Assembly (NCBI RefSeq): GCF_003473485.1
Contig: NC_053044.1
Span: 22,937,591-23,001,590 of the forward strand
Length of the DNA stretch: 64,000 nucleotides
Origin: Medicago truncatula
Lineage: Eukaryota > Streptophyta > Magnoliopsida > Fabales > Fabaceae
Direction of reading: 5' to 3'
Made by a program: the position numbers and the translations under genes
In this document: positions 10,913 through 23,634 of the stretch, piece by piece
Layout of the letters: every line of letters starts with the position of its first letter
Position numbering within the stretch: position 1 is the first letter of the stretch
Notes under the pieces: model-generated
Database searches by the model: none
Seen by the model: the letters and a program-made list of their open reading frames with translations, nothing else
What the model was told of the DNA's origin: nothing

Positions 10913-10972
10913 TGTAACACCCCGTTTTCCCAACATAAAAATTTCATATAAATAATTAGAGTAATCCATAAA
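10913..10972 (-). mobile_element. Remnant of gypsy 5' LTR (3' end only)
   Basis: About 60 bp match the 3' end of the solo LTR (complement of ...GGGAAAACGGGGTGTTACA). After that the similarity stops in A/T-rich sequence, so most of the LTR is deleted. Confidence 0.75.
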
Positions 10973-11878
10973 TTGAGTTTTTTTTTTAATATTTTTTTAA
11001 CTAATTATAAGAGCAATTATAATATATAATTATAATTAATTTTAAAACAATGCATGAAATACATATTTATTATTTATAAATTTATATAAAATACAAATAT
11101 TTGTCAATGATTCATAAAAGAGCATGGGACAAACTAATGTCATATTTCTCATTTTCTAAAATTTTCACATATTTTTAGTCTACCACTTTATAATATTTAG
11201 TAACAACTATGTTTGTAATAAGTTAAATTAATTTTTTTTATGCATCTTTTAAATAATAATAAGACGGATTATAAAATAGGAATTACAATTTTATATAAAA
11301 AAATCATGCACATGATACATATTTATTATTTATAAATACATATAAGAAATATAAATATTTGTAAATGATCTACAAAAAACACGAGACTCCATGTCCTCTG
11401 ACATTAGCTCCACGTCGACCTCTAACACGACTTCGACCTCTTTGACAAGGGTCTCGATGTAATGCAATTAACTAATGAGAAACTTCCCTTCTAGCACGGT
11501 TCCTAGTCTAAGGATGCATCCTAAATGCACATATTAATGAATCTATTTAAAGACTTTTTTTGTTCAATACCATTGAAGTCATTTAGTTTACTATCATTGT
11601 GGATGTTCTAACTTGACATAGTCTATTCGAACTCGAACATGTGTTATCATAAATGCACACAATTACATTTGATCCCGACCATACAATCTTGATTGGATGG
11701 TTCATATGCTTTAGAGTATGCGGCAGGAAATTGGCTTACAGTTTAAATTTAGACAGTCCTCTAAAAAGAAAAATATTAGAGAAAAAAAAACTTAAATAAA
11801 ATACTTTTTTTTTCCGTTAAATAAAATAAAAAATACTTTGCTGACGCTTAAAAAGGAACTGAGGGAGGGAGTACTTGG
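10973..11878. other. AT-rich intergenic sequence, no gene seen
   Basis: No recognisable ORF. Near 11855-11873 there is a gagggagggagtac stretch, like the end of a Stowaway-type MITE, just before the duplicated segment begins. The LINE does not reappear here. Confidence 0.5.
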
Positions 11879-12074
11879 CAAGAATATTCAATTCAAAGTT
11901 GCAGAATCAACGAAACAGGGTTTATGGTTTTTCTGTCTCTCTTCGACTTTAACTCCAAATAATCACTTTCATGGCACCAATGCTTCACTACCAAACCAAC
12001 TTATGTAAATAAGCGCTTTTTCCTATTCACCCTTTTCGCTACTTCTTCAACCTAAAACGGAACCTTTCTCACAC

Positions 12075-12081
12075 TATAAAG
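12075..12081 (+). promoter_or_regulatory. TATA box of polymerase copy A
   Basis: tataaag lies 31 bp upstream of the ATG at 12112. It is conserved at 32661 in copy B. If it is used, the 5' UTR would be very short, so an upstream start site is also possible. Confidence 0.4.
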
Positions 12082-12111
12082 CTGGGGAGATTATTGGGTT
12101 TGTTTTCAGCC

Positions 12112-15100
12112 ATGCGGGTCTCTTCTCAGAGTACCGCTTTTAGGTCAACTTACTATTGCCCCTCTTGTTTCTCTTTTTCTTCTTCTTCTTCTAGACCCTT
12201 TCGTTCTTCTCTCTCTTCTTTAGGTTTTTTTGCTAACTATGGTTCATCCCAACACAGGTTTGTTCTTTCTTAATTCAAAGTTCTTGTCTTTTTTATATTT
12301 GGTCTTGTTTTTAGGTTGGCCCATGTGCTAATATTGCTTCTTAAGTTGAGGAATTTTATGCGTTGTGTTTTGAGTTTGGTGGAATTTTTACTTGTTTTTG
12401 GATTATTTGTTTGTAATGTGTGCACACTATGTTTTTTGTTTTGTTTTGTTTGTTTGTTACTAAAGCACGGACACTTCAAATTGAAGGCACACCTGTGTCT
12501 GACACCAACTTGTGTGTCCGACACGGTACAACACATGTGATCACATTCAATTATGTCATTTTCTCAAATTATTAACAATGTTGACGGTGTGACTCGTGAG
12601 TGACAATGTCGCGTCCGGTGTCACTGTCTGCTTCATAGATTGTTCTATTAATAATATTTTTGAATGAAATATCTTGTTCTCTACTAGCTTGGCTGAACTT
12701 TTGATCCCCGCCTCAAATATAAGGAAATAAAAGTCAAACTAAGTAGATGTTGCTTGGTCGAATTTCTTTTGCTTATATTTGAGACCGGAGTACTCAACAA
12801 TGCATTCCTAAAGATGAAGTTTGTAATAGAAGTTTGGTTTTGTTTCTTCTTTCCTGCATTTTGTGAAACTGTTTCTGAAGTGGGGAGAGGGTGTGAGGGT
12901 GGTATTCAGCTTTGAAGCACAAATGTGGATACCAACACTGACACCGATAATAATTTTAGAAAATAGAAGTGATTGTATGTAATTACTAGTGTCAGTATCG
13001 TGTCGATGTAGTACACACCTTCAATTGGAACTGTAGGGGCTACATAGGTATTGAGTAAATGTGTATAGAGAGTTTGATTTGATAGTAAAAGTGTACAGGA
13101 ATTGTGTAGGAAGTTTGTTTGTGTATGTTTGTAGTGTGTTCAGATAAAAATCTATAAAGCTTTTGCTCATTATATTTTTAGGGGTTTTCTCATATGGTTC
13201 TCTTTCTAACTATATAATCGTAAATGTTCAGTTTAATAATCGTAAATGTTCAGTTTATGGACTGTTCTGGTGTTGTGAAGGCTTGAACAGTACTTTTTTA
13301 TTTTAAACACAACGGTAAATTTGTTGTCACGTGATTGAAAGGTCACGGATGCAAGTCCTGGAAATAGCCTCTTGTGTAAAAAACAAGGTAAGGTTGCGTA
13401 CAATACACCTATTGGTGGGACCCTTTCCCAGACTCTGTGTATGCAGGAGCTTTAGTGCACCGGGCTGCCAAATGCCAAATACAAATTTGAGTGAAAATAA
13501 AAATAAAAACTCAAGGGTTTATAGAAATGGTTACCTCGCACGAGGTGTAACCGCTGGAATTTTACATGGCTTAATGATTTCTAGTAGCTTGATGTTTATG
13601 TTAAAGTTTGATTTTAAATTTGTTAGTTTGCTTAACTTTTATCCATTGTTTAAAAATGAATATTAACAATTCAACATTGAATATCTAGAAGCAAGTCATA
13701 AGGTTTAAACCATGAAGTGGTATGTAAATGACTTTACTGAAATTCTTCTATAGTCTTCTTCTTCTTCCTCCTTTTCTTCTGTAAATTTTGTTATTTATAT
13801 TGGAAATCAATATTTTGTATTACTCATGAAAAAGCGTGCATGCTAAAATTGGTTTGCATTGGATGTTGACCTTTTGCTGTGTACAAGTCCTTGTTTCTCG
13901 TTAAAAGGTTGAGACTGGAGTAATTAAAAAGAACTTCACATATACTAATGAAGTATTTATATTTTAATTGGTTTCATAGATGCTAAGAAGCCCAAAGAAA
14001 AAATTATAAAATACCCAGCCAGGAACATCAAATTATTCTGAGCCTGAGAGTAATCATATGCAAATGTCGATCGTTGAATACAGTGTCACTAATGATATAT
14101 TTGATAGTGGAAATGTTATAACTTATTATTATTCATGACATTTTAGAAGTGAAAATATGTATAGAAGGGGTTTTTTCTTTAGCTGGTGTTTCACGCATGG
14201 TTGCATAGCCTTGTTTGCCTGAGTTGTTTGTTATTATACTGCATCGTCTTCAGCGGGCTATGAAAATTAAAATATACTATTTCAATCTATTGATCGGTAG
14301 CTTTGTATTTATTTTTTTGCATGATATGCGCAGCAGAAGAAAATCCAAATCAATCCAGATTGCTAGTAATTTCCTCAGACATCGCAATTTGTCTGGTAGC
14401 TCTCTTCAATTTAGAGAAGGTTCATACTGTCCAAAGCGAATATCTTTTGGGTTGAAAAAATGCAATGACATGGAGTATCATCGTAATTCTCCAGTACATA
14501 TTTCAGTTATGAAATTTTCAACTGCATCATTTAGCACGTTGAAGGTAACAAATCAAACAAGACGGGAAGAAGAGCTGAGCTCTTTGAGTTCTTACGACAG
14601 ACAAGTTAGGATGATGACACATTTTGGTTCTTGCAGTTACAGATTATCCAAAACACCTCGTAGAAAGTTATCTGGTGATAGAACCGGATGGGCTGAGGCT
14701 GGGCATAAATTGACTCAGATAAAAATGGAAATGCATGATCTGGACAAACGTAGTTTGTATCCATCCAATACAAATACAATTGCTTCTTCTATTGCTCAGA
14801 AACCAGCTATTACTCAAAACGAAGGGCACAATCTTATGCTGCATGATCTATGTGAACCTGCCTCATCTTCTGTTCAACATTCTATGTTAAACAACTCAAT
14901 GTTATTGATAGACACCGAAAGAGTTGGTACCGAGTCAAATGTATCTTCATTAAAGACCGGTGAAGAGAAAATTGATGGTGTTGATGGCACCGAGTCAAAT
15001 GTGTCTTCATTAAAGACCAGTGAAGAGAAAATTGACAATGTTGATGGCAATCACAGTTTGGCTGCTGCTGCAAAAGACGCAACTAAGGCAAAAATTACTG

Positions 15101-18100
15101 TTACAATGACACGCAGTGATGAACAATCAAAACTTCGGGAAAGGCTCTGTAGTATCTATGAAGACATACTGGTTGTTAATAATATTTCTCATGCAGAGCA
15201 AGTAGCTAAGATGCTTACAGTAAATTACAGGCATCTTATTCATGCATGTGATACCGAGGTATTATTATTGACCGTGTTAACTTTTATTATGATTGTGCCC
15301 TAATTGCAACACTGTACACGACTAGATTCTTTTTCCAATATGCATATACTTTGGACATGAGGTCAATGGATGTATCCTTTAGTCTTTTTTTAACTAATAC
15401 AAATTGAGTCTTTTCAATTAAAGTTGTGCCACTATGAATCTCTTGGCTACTTGTATTTTACGATGTTGAGCATGTGATATGTGCCGATTTTGATTGACTT
15501 GAAAGGTATCCAAGATAGATGTCAAACAAGAAACGCCTATAGATCATGGGGAGATAATATGTTTCAGTATTTATTCGGGTCCAGAAGCTGATTTTGGAGG
15601 TGGGAAATCATGTATCTGGGTGGATGTTCTTGACGGTGGAGGCAAAGAGATATTGAATAAGTTTGCCGATTTTTTTCAAGATCCATCGATAAAAAAGGTG
15701 GCTTCTCTTTCTTTTCATTCTTCCTTTTATGGTTTTAGTCTTATTACTCATCTTTATGTTCAGAACCTCTTAAGAGTTTGTTTGATTATATTTTGGTAGA
15801 ATTGATTTAAACAGTTTTGATGTTAATTTTTTTTTGCATTTGGGTATGCTGTTTTAAAAGCGAGTTTAGAAGAATTGCTTTTGTTTTTTAAGGTAAAATT
15901 AGTAGTTTGACTCATGTTGTTGTGTCATATTAGTAGTTTATTGCAAATTGTCATATTCAAGTTAGTAGTCTTAGTGTTTAAATTAATATAGTTACCTGGT
16001 AGCAAATTGTTAGGCGTTTTAGGCACAGAACAAAACATTTGCATCATATTGAAGGAGTAATATTTGATATATGTGATTGTTAATATTAAAGGAGTAATAT
16101 TTGATATATGTGATTGTTAATATTAAAGGAGTAATATTTGATATATGTGATTGTTAAGGGCCAATTGATATTCTTATTTCATTGCCTAGTAATGTAAACA
16201 GGAAAAGCCCCACCTTTTCACGGTATCACTTACAGTCTCTACCCAACTTTATTACATGAACCTATATATTCTCTCTTATGTAATAGTGTTTGAACTTTTA
16301 ACCATATGGGTAATAGTTGGGCTGTGTTTTATGCCTTGCAAGCATATCAAATTGAGATTCAAATCGTGAATCAGAAAACCAGTTTTCGAATCGTTAATCA
16401 AATCTTGTTATTAATAGCTAGATACATTATCAATAAAAATATAACATTTTTATGCAAAATCAAGTGACATACACAAAAGCAGAAGCTAATATATCATATG
16501 CTTACCTCAAATTAATTTAAGATTCAAGTAATAACATGACAGAAAAGTGCTTGGCTACACAAAATTGTGGTTGTACAAAGTTCAAGGGAAAGTTGCGCAG
16601 AGATTCATATTGATTGTGTTTTGTTACTAATTGAGATACGACTCTCAACTTAGTTAAATAACTGTTTGCCGTTTCCAGCTTTATAATATACAGGAGGACA
16701 CTTTTAGTGAAGTACTTGTCAGTCATGTCATTCCACAATCGGTGACAAAATAATGGCCTGCATGTTTGTACTTTTCTAAATTCGAAATTATTATTATATT
16801 TTTTACATAAAAATGTTTGAATTTGAGAGAGGGGGGGGACCAAAGAAAAATAGCTTTGGTGTTCTTCTTGATATCTTAAAAAAGGACTGTAATAGTTCTT
16901 AACTAAAAGATTATCCAGTTGTATAATTCTAGCTTCATAAATTGATAGCGCCATTTTATTACTGGGTTTATGTGACATAGATTTGAAAATGATATTTGAA
17001 GTAATAAAGTTACTGGTGCACTTTGTAGGTTTGGCATAACTATAGCTTTGATTGTCATGTTATACAAAATTATGGATTTAACGTTTCTGGATTTCATGCT
17101 GATACAATGCACATGGCACGACTATGGGATTCATCAAGACGTTTGGTTGGTGGTTATTCTCTTGAAGCACTTAGTGGTGACAAAGAAGTCATGTCTAGGG
17201 GTAATCTGAACCATGAAACGGATTTGATTGGTAAGGTGTCGATGACAACCTTATTTGGTCAGAGAAAGGAGAAGAAAGATGGATCTATGGGTAAAATCGT
17301 TACCATTGAGCCTGTTGAAGTACTGCAAAGAGAAGAGCGTATACCTTGGATATGTTACTCTGCTTTAGATGCCAGAAGCACTCTGAAGCTTTATGAGAGC
17401 CTAAAAAGTCATCTGTCAGATTTACCTTGGAAACTTGATGGAGAACTTTTACGCGAAAACATGTTTGATTTTTACGAGATATATTTGCAGCCATTTGGTG
17501 AACTTCTTGTCAAAATGGAATGTGAGGGTATGCTAGTTGATCGGTTATATCTTCAAGAAATAGAAAAGGTGGCCAAAGCAGAGCAACAGGCAGCTCTTAA
17601 TAGATTCCGAAAATGGGCATCTAGGTATTGTCCTGATGCCAAGTATATGAATGTTGGAAGCGATACACAGTTGCGTGTACTGCTTTTTGGTGGCACTGTG
17701 AACAGGTGCACATTATTTAAATCTTTTGTGGAGCTTTTGCTTCAATCTTAATTAATTGATAATTTGATAGAAAAGTTACAATTCTATTTATGTAATTGTT
17801 CTTAGTTGTTTATAATGAAGTGGTTCACGTAAATCATTTTTCCTGCCCTGTTATACAGAAAAAACCACAATGAGGCAATTCCAACGGAGCGGATTTTCAA
17901 AGTTCCGAATGTTGATAAAGTGATTGAAAAAGGAAAAAAGATTCCCTCAAAATTACGTGATATTAAGTTGAATAGCATTGGATGTAACCTGAATGTTGAC
18001 ATTTACACACCTAGTGGCTGGCCCTCATGTAGTGGTCCCGCTTTAAAGGCGCTGGCTGGCAAAGTTTCTGCTGAGTATGACTTTGATCTTGAGGATGAAG

Positions 18101-21100
18101 ATGGTAATCCTTCTCAAAGGGAAGATGAGCCTTTAGAAATAGATAATTCTGCTTATGGAACAGCCTATTTTGCTTTTCCAACAGAGGAAGAAGGGAGAGA
18201 AGCTTGTCATGCAATTGCTGCTTTATGTGAAATCTGCTCAATTGACTCTTTGATCTCTAATTTTATCCTTCCCCTGCAGGTAATTATTCTTTTTTCTCTC
18301 CAATAAGTTTATTCTGGACTTTTTCACTGGTCTGGTTGTGTTCATGGATTTTCATGTCGCTCCTATAAACTTTGCTTATACAGTGCGACTGGCATTTATA
18401 GTGTTTTTTGTCAAAGCATTTAAAACATTGTCAAGGTTAGTTTATAATGAGGGTTTTTTATGTCTGCTTTGTGGTAGCTTAATACGTTTCAATTCAATGA
18501 CAGGGACATAATATATCTGGGAAGGATCAGCGTGTTCATTGTTCCATAAATATCAACACAGAGACTGGACGCTTGTCAGCAAGACGACCAAATCTGCAGG
18601 TTCTTCCAACTCCCATTTCTTTCAAATTCCATACTGGTTGTTGAGTTACTTAATTTTTTTAAAATGCCATGCATGTTTCTGTCCTTCTGTTTGTCTGTGT
18701 ATACGTATTTTTTTATATGAGGGGGTAAGGTTGATACAAAGTTATTCCTATGACCTCACGTAATAGTTTAACCTTTTAGAAGAGTTGGTTCATGACAATG
18801 CTAAATTAAAACGATAGATTGTTTATGTTAGAGCTATCAAGGATATGTATGAGGGAGCTTCGACTAGTATGAGGACACAGGATCAACCTTCAGTCCTTAC
18901 ATTTTTACTTTAGTTTTGGATGTGACGGAACACATCCAAGAGTTAGCACCAAGATGTATGCTTTTTGCAGATGATGCAGTCCTGCTTGGAGAGTTGAGGG
19001 AGGAATTGAATGGGAGATTAGAGACTTAGAGACAAGCCTTAGAAGTGTATGGCATCCGCCTTAGTAGAAGCAAGACAGAGTATATGGAATGTAACTTCAG
19101 CAAAAGGCAGAGTAGTCCTACCTTGGAGGTGAAAGTTGGAGATCATATCATACCCCAAGTTACATGGTTTAAATATCTTCCATAGTACAAAATAACAGAG
19201 AAATAAGAGCAGATGTAAATCATCGTATCTTGAGATGATGATGTTGTGTTGGATGAGTGGTAAGACTAGACGGGATACGATTAGAAGTGAAATCATTAGA
19301 GAGAGAGTTGGGGGCAGCACCTATAGTAGAAAAGATGGTAGAAAATAGGTTTAGGTGGTTTGAGCATGCAGAGAGAAGACCTGTAGATGTTGTAGTAAGA
19401 AGAGTAGATCAGATGGAGGAGAGTTAGATCAAAAAGGTTGAGGAAGACCTAGAAAAACTATTAGGAAATATTTAGAGATTAATGAGTTGGATCTCAATAT
19501 GGTTTATGATAAAACATTATGGTATAATTTGATCCATGTAGCGACCCCACTTAGTGGGATAAGGCTTGGCTGCTGGTTTGGTTACTGCATTAAAAAATCT
19601 TTTACTTAAATCTGTTTTTGTGCCAATCAAAGTTTCCTTCCCCATACAGAAAACATTATAACGTACATTTTGGATTTGGAGGGGGGGATTTTCAGAAATT
19701 TTTGCTTTGAACTTTCAAATAGAAGCATGTATTACATTTTCTCATCAGATGTATACTTGGACCACATTAATCATTGTATTTCAAAAAGTTGCAGATTTAA
19801 TCTAACCTGTATGATTCATATATCAGAATCAACCAGCTTTGGAAAAGGACCGATACAAAATCCGTCAAGCATTCGTAGCTGCTCCTGGAAATTCTCTTAT
19901 AGTTGCGGATTATGGGCAGGTTTTTTAGTTTACTTATCTGTCTAATTGAGCTAGTTTCTTTGTATTTCATTCATGGTTGATGGAGTTATTATGTATCGTA
20001 ACAGTTGGAGCTTAGGATACTTGCACATCTTACTGATTGTAAGAGCATGTTGGAAGCCTTTGAAGCTGGTGGAGATTTCCACTCCAGAACTGCAATGAAT
20101 ATGTACCCATATATTCGTGAAGCAGTTGAAAAAAAGGAAGTTCTTCTTGAATGGCATCCTCAGCCTGGTGAAGACAAACCCCCTGTTCCTCTCCTCAAGG
20201 TAAATTTACTTCTCATCAACATATCTTAAGATGGTAATAACCTTGCATTCCGTGCACAATTAGAACTCGTTTTGGTACACCTCGAACATAGTTCTCGTTA
20301 TTGTAAATATTACAATGACGATATTAAATTGCAGAAAAGTTATGTTAGCACAAACCAACATCCGACACCGTATTTTGGTGCATTTTGATTTATTTATTTT
20401 TAATTATTTTTCTGTCCTTTGGTCAAACCACACTAACTCGGGATGTATTAAATTAATAGGGCTATATTATTTTTATTAATTTTTTCTAAGTAATATATTT
20501 TACTGAAAGGGAACCAATGACGTACTAATGTAAAAGGTGACCTAAATATAAACCTTTGAGGAAGAATTATAAGAAGCGAATATATTTTGTACAGAGGTTG
20601 AAGTTCTTTTTACCAGGAAATATGTTGTATCTATCTCAACCGCATAAAATTGGCCTAAAAATCTGAAATATAAAACCTTTGAGGAGGAATTATACGAAGC
20701 GGATATATTTTATAGAGCAGTTGAAGTTCTTTATCACAAAATCTGCTGTATCTAACTCAACCACATAAAATTGGCCTAAAAATCTGTAATATAAACGGAG
20801 AATTATTAGAAGCGGATGTATTTTATAGAGCAGTTGAAGTTTTTGGTCAGAAAATATGTTGTATCTAACTCAACTGCATCAAATTGGCTTCTGTGGTGAT
20901 GACTGTCTAGGTTTTCAAGCTGCATTTAGGCCATTTCTCTAGCCAATGTGGTACTTGGTTTTTCGAAATAGAGAGCTTTGTTTAGCAGCTTAGCATTATA
21001 TAGTACCCTTGAAACCTGAGATAGGTCTTCTTCTGAGTGTTTAGTAGAAATTTATGAGAAAACAAGCACGGTATTATATTTCATATCAGTTTATATCCTT

Positions 21101-22180
21101 TTCCTTTCTCAGGATGCCTTTGCTTCTGAAAGAAGAAAAGCCAAAATGCTTAACTTCTCAATTGCATATGGAAAGACTCCACAAGGTCTTTCTAAGGATT
21201 GGAAGGTACCATGAATTCTATCATATATCACGAGGTGCTTACATAGGTTACAAGTCTCTGAATTTTGATTTGATTGTACGAATATTTTCTGTCAGGTTTC
21301 TGTGAAAGAAGCTAAGAACACAGTTGACCTCTGGTACAATGATAGAAAAGAAGTTTTGAAATGGCAACAGAAACGTAAAAAAGAAGCTTTTGAATTTGGG
21401 TGTGTTTATACGTTGCTAGGACGAGCCCGGCGATTTCCCGAGATATTCCTAGGTCGTCGTAACTTCTACAAAGGTCACATTGAGCGTGCTGCTATTAATA
21501 CCCCAGTGCAGGTCCTCTAGTCTTTCAAATATACTAAGACTACATTATTCCCATAGAACTTCATAGCATTTAGAAATCATTTTTTTCCCATTATAATGCA
21601 ACAGGGAAGTGCAGCTGATGTTGCCATGCTTGCCATGTTAGAAATATCCAAAAATAAACAGTTGAAGGAGCTTGGATGGAAGTTACTTCTTCAGGTTAAT
21701 ATCTGTGCAAAGATTTTTCTTGTTTATAATCTCTATCCTCACTCTTTGTCAAGTTCCATTCAACCTCAATATTTTCATCCACTTGAATTTCAATTTCAAT
21801 ACCAGTTATTTTCCATTCTTCATAGTACTCCATAGTTTATTATACATTGGTTTTTGCTTTGTCATTTTTTTCTTTTCAACCTCATTTTCCGATCTCAATT
21901 GATATATGAATATAATGAGCATTAAAGCTCTGTTATCATGGCTTTTGCCTCTATATTCATATGAATGCTTTTTCATATGTAAGCGTTTTGGCTAAGATTT
22001 TTGCACATGACAACATAGGTTCATGATGAAGTCATATTGGAAGGACCAACAGAGTCAGCTGAGGTTGCAAAGAATATAGTTATTGACTGCATGTCAAAAC
22101 CCTTCAATGGCCAAAATATTCTTAAAGTTGGCCTCACTGTGGATGCCAAGTGTGCCCAAAACTGGTATGCCGCAAAATAA
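12112..22180 (+). CDS. Organellar DNA polymerase I (POLIA/POLIB type), copy A
   Basis: This is a plant organellar family-A DNA polymerase, which replicates and repairs plastid and mitochondrial DNA. Twelve exons join in phase with GT-AG sites: 12112-12257, 14334-15258, 15506-15697, 17029-17705, 17859-18279, 18504-18599, 19827-19919, 20005-20199, 21113-21205, 21296-21511, 21605-21694 and 22019-22180. They give 1101 aa, close to Arabidopsis POLIA/POLIB (about 1030-1050 aa). Residues 1-50 are Ser/Arg-rich, as in a dual plastid/mitochondrial transit peptide. The 3'-5' exonuclease has CDTE (D355, E357), NYSFD (D429) and YSALD (Y531, D535). The polymerase has TGRLSARRPNLQ, motif A VADYGQ (D847), motif B R922/K926/F930/Y934-G935 and motif C VHDEV (D1051). 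An acidic, plant-specific insert lies between the domains. No disruption is seen. Intron 6 holds an RTE LINE fragment and intron 1 a small MITE. POLIA versus POLIB cannot be settled from the sequence alone. Confidence 0.93.
12703..12792. mobile_element. Stowaway-like MITE in intron 1 (copy A)
   Basis: A 90-bp element with inverted ends cctcaaatataagg... and ...cttatatttgagaccgg, in the form of the common plant 'tctcaaatataag' MITE. The same element is at 33314-33403 in copy B, so it was inserted before the duplication. Confidence 0.65.
16052..16156 (+). repeat. 37-bp tandem repeat, three copies, intron 3
   Basis: Units starting aaggagtaatatttgat begin at 16052, 16089 and 16126 (period 37). 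The orthologous intron of copy B has only two units (from 36583 and 36620), so the unit number changed after the duplication. Confidence 0.9.
18825..19576 (+). pseudogene. RTE-type LINE 3' fragment in intron 6 (copy A)
   Basis: This is a dead 3' fragment of an RTE-clade non-LTR retrotransposon. It contains the reverse-transcriptase catalytic region (APRCMLFADDAVLLGE, with the FADD motif) and the following LSRSKTEYMECNFSKRQ. Next come the C-terminal RTE features (RFRWF-like, GRPRKTIRKYLEINELD, LWYNLIHVATP) and the typical 3' end cccacttagtgggataaggc. Several stops are present, including a TAG at 19027-19029 where copy B has TGG. It entered intron 6 before the duplication, since copy B carries it at the same place. 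Confidence 0.85.
20547..20890 (+). repeat. Degenerate tandem repeat, three units, intron 8
   Basis: Three diverged units of about 110-125 bp each contain 'gaggaattata.gaagcg', 'gttgaagttctt' and 'gttgtatctaactcaac...cataaaattggcc'. Copy B has the same array at 41443-41785. Confidence 0.75.
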
Positions 22181-23236
22181 ACATCAAATCAAAACTGTTG
22201 TGCCGCGGTTTGGTGGGGTAGTTTTGCACCCTTGGCTTTAATACGAAGGTCATGGATGAACTTGGTTGCATACAAAACTGTATTGTTTCTCTGGTGACTA
22301 TAATCAAAAGAGGTTGTGATGCAACTTGGGGTGCCTTCTATTTTTGCATGGAAAAAGTAATGTCCTTTTGGTCTCATGTTATCCTCTTTCATTTTTAGAG
22401 AGGTTATGGAAATGGTTTCATTGTGAATTTTGTGTATAGAATTTTTAATTATGAAGCAGAAGGCCAAAATCAATGGTGTCCAATTAAGCACCGATACCAA
22501 TATGGACACCGGACACGTCATTGGCACGTCGACACGGGTGATAATTTCATAAAGTAATTAATTAAATGCCGTTGCACGTGTCATTGTTGTGTCGTTACTA
22601 AAAATTAGTATCAGCGTTTGTTAGCTCTACTCTGTTTTTTTCTTCTTGTTTTTATTTTACAAGCTCATAGTATGTTTTGTCTTGTATAATGTACCAATGT
22701 GGCTCTATGCTTTGTGCAACTATGTATTATTTTGTATAGTTGTATATAAAACGAAAATTTCAAATTCCATCTCATTTGCCAATGTACATGACTGGTTGCA
22801 AACTCATTACATCTCCTGCATTATTGATACTATTTTAGACGAATTAACATTAAGAAAGTTAATGCTAAACGCAGCTGCAAAGAAAATGTGCTTGTGAATG
22901 TTGATATTTTTTATTTATTTTATAAAGATAATATTGCTGATAATTGTGGAGCTCAAAGTAGGTGTTATTAAGATTATCACCAAACCCAGTTAATGAACAA
23001 TATGCTGGTCTTTTTATTTTTTTTTTATTTTTAAGATTGTAAGATTCAGTTCAATTTTTAATTACAGTAACTAAATTCTTGAAATATTGACAATTATTTC
23101 ACAACGCCTACACAAACGTTACCGTTTATACCTCAAGAAGAAAAAAATAGTTAAGAGTTTATGATTAATTAATGCATTAACCTTTTCTAATTCATCCTTT
23201 TTGTATACACACCGTTTTCCACTATATTTCCTTCTA
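22181..23236. other. 3' flank of polymerase copy A
   Basis: Contains the likely 3' UTR of the polymerase and then AT-rich sequence. No further gene is recognised. A cluster of gacacgtg-like words near 22500-22540 (ggacaccggacacgtcattgg) resembles a repeat that also occurs in intron 1 near 12470-12620. The same sequence follows copy B. Confidence 0.5.
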
Positions 23237-23634
23237 GGCTTAAATATGTATTTGATTCATGCAATTAGGGATCGTTTAAAAATTGGTCCCTGTAATCGCT
23301 AATCCTTGCAAACTAGCCTTGCAATCATTAATCATTTAAAATTTCGTCCTTTGACCAATTTAATCATTGCCACGTCACTAATTTGATGACGTGGCAATCA
23401 CTGGCACACATGAAATTCCAATTTTACCTTTAAGAAGAGGACAAAATATTGAAGAAAGAATTGGAAACCCAGGGGTAAAATTGGATTTTCATGTGGCGTG
23501 GCAGTGATTAAGTGGGGAGAGTGACGAAATTTTAAATGATTAAACAATACAAGGGTAAATTGCCAAGATTAGCGATTACAGGGACCAATTTTTAAACGAC
23601 CCCTAATTGCAAGGATCAAATACATATTTAAGCC
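23237..23634. mobile_element. MULE-type MITE, 398 bp, only in segment A
   Basis: Terminal inverted repeats ggcttaaatatgtatttgat / complement are flanked by a perfect 9-bp target duplication TTCCTTCTA (23228-23236 and 23635-23643). Copy B has a single, uninterrupted TTCCTTCTA at the matching place (about 44122-44130), which is an empty site. A 9-bp duplication is typical of Mutator-like elements. A central palindrome (attgccacgtca ... tgacgtggcaat, 23366-23398) carries ACGT cores. There is no ORF. Confidence 0.92.

Noticed and set aside
13331..13666. Open frame in polymerase intron 1, conserved in copy B (33906-34229)
   Set aside because: The whole intron is duplicated, so conservation of the frame is expected. 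No domain, no promoter, and it lies on the transcribed strand of an intron.
18011..18241. Minus-strand frame opposite polymerase exon 5 (also 38522-38752)
   Set aside because: It is the antisense shadow of a well-supported coding exon.
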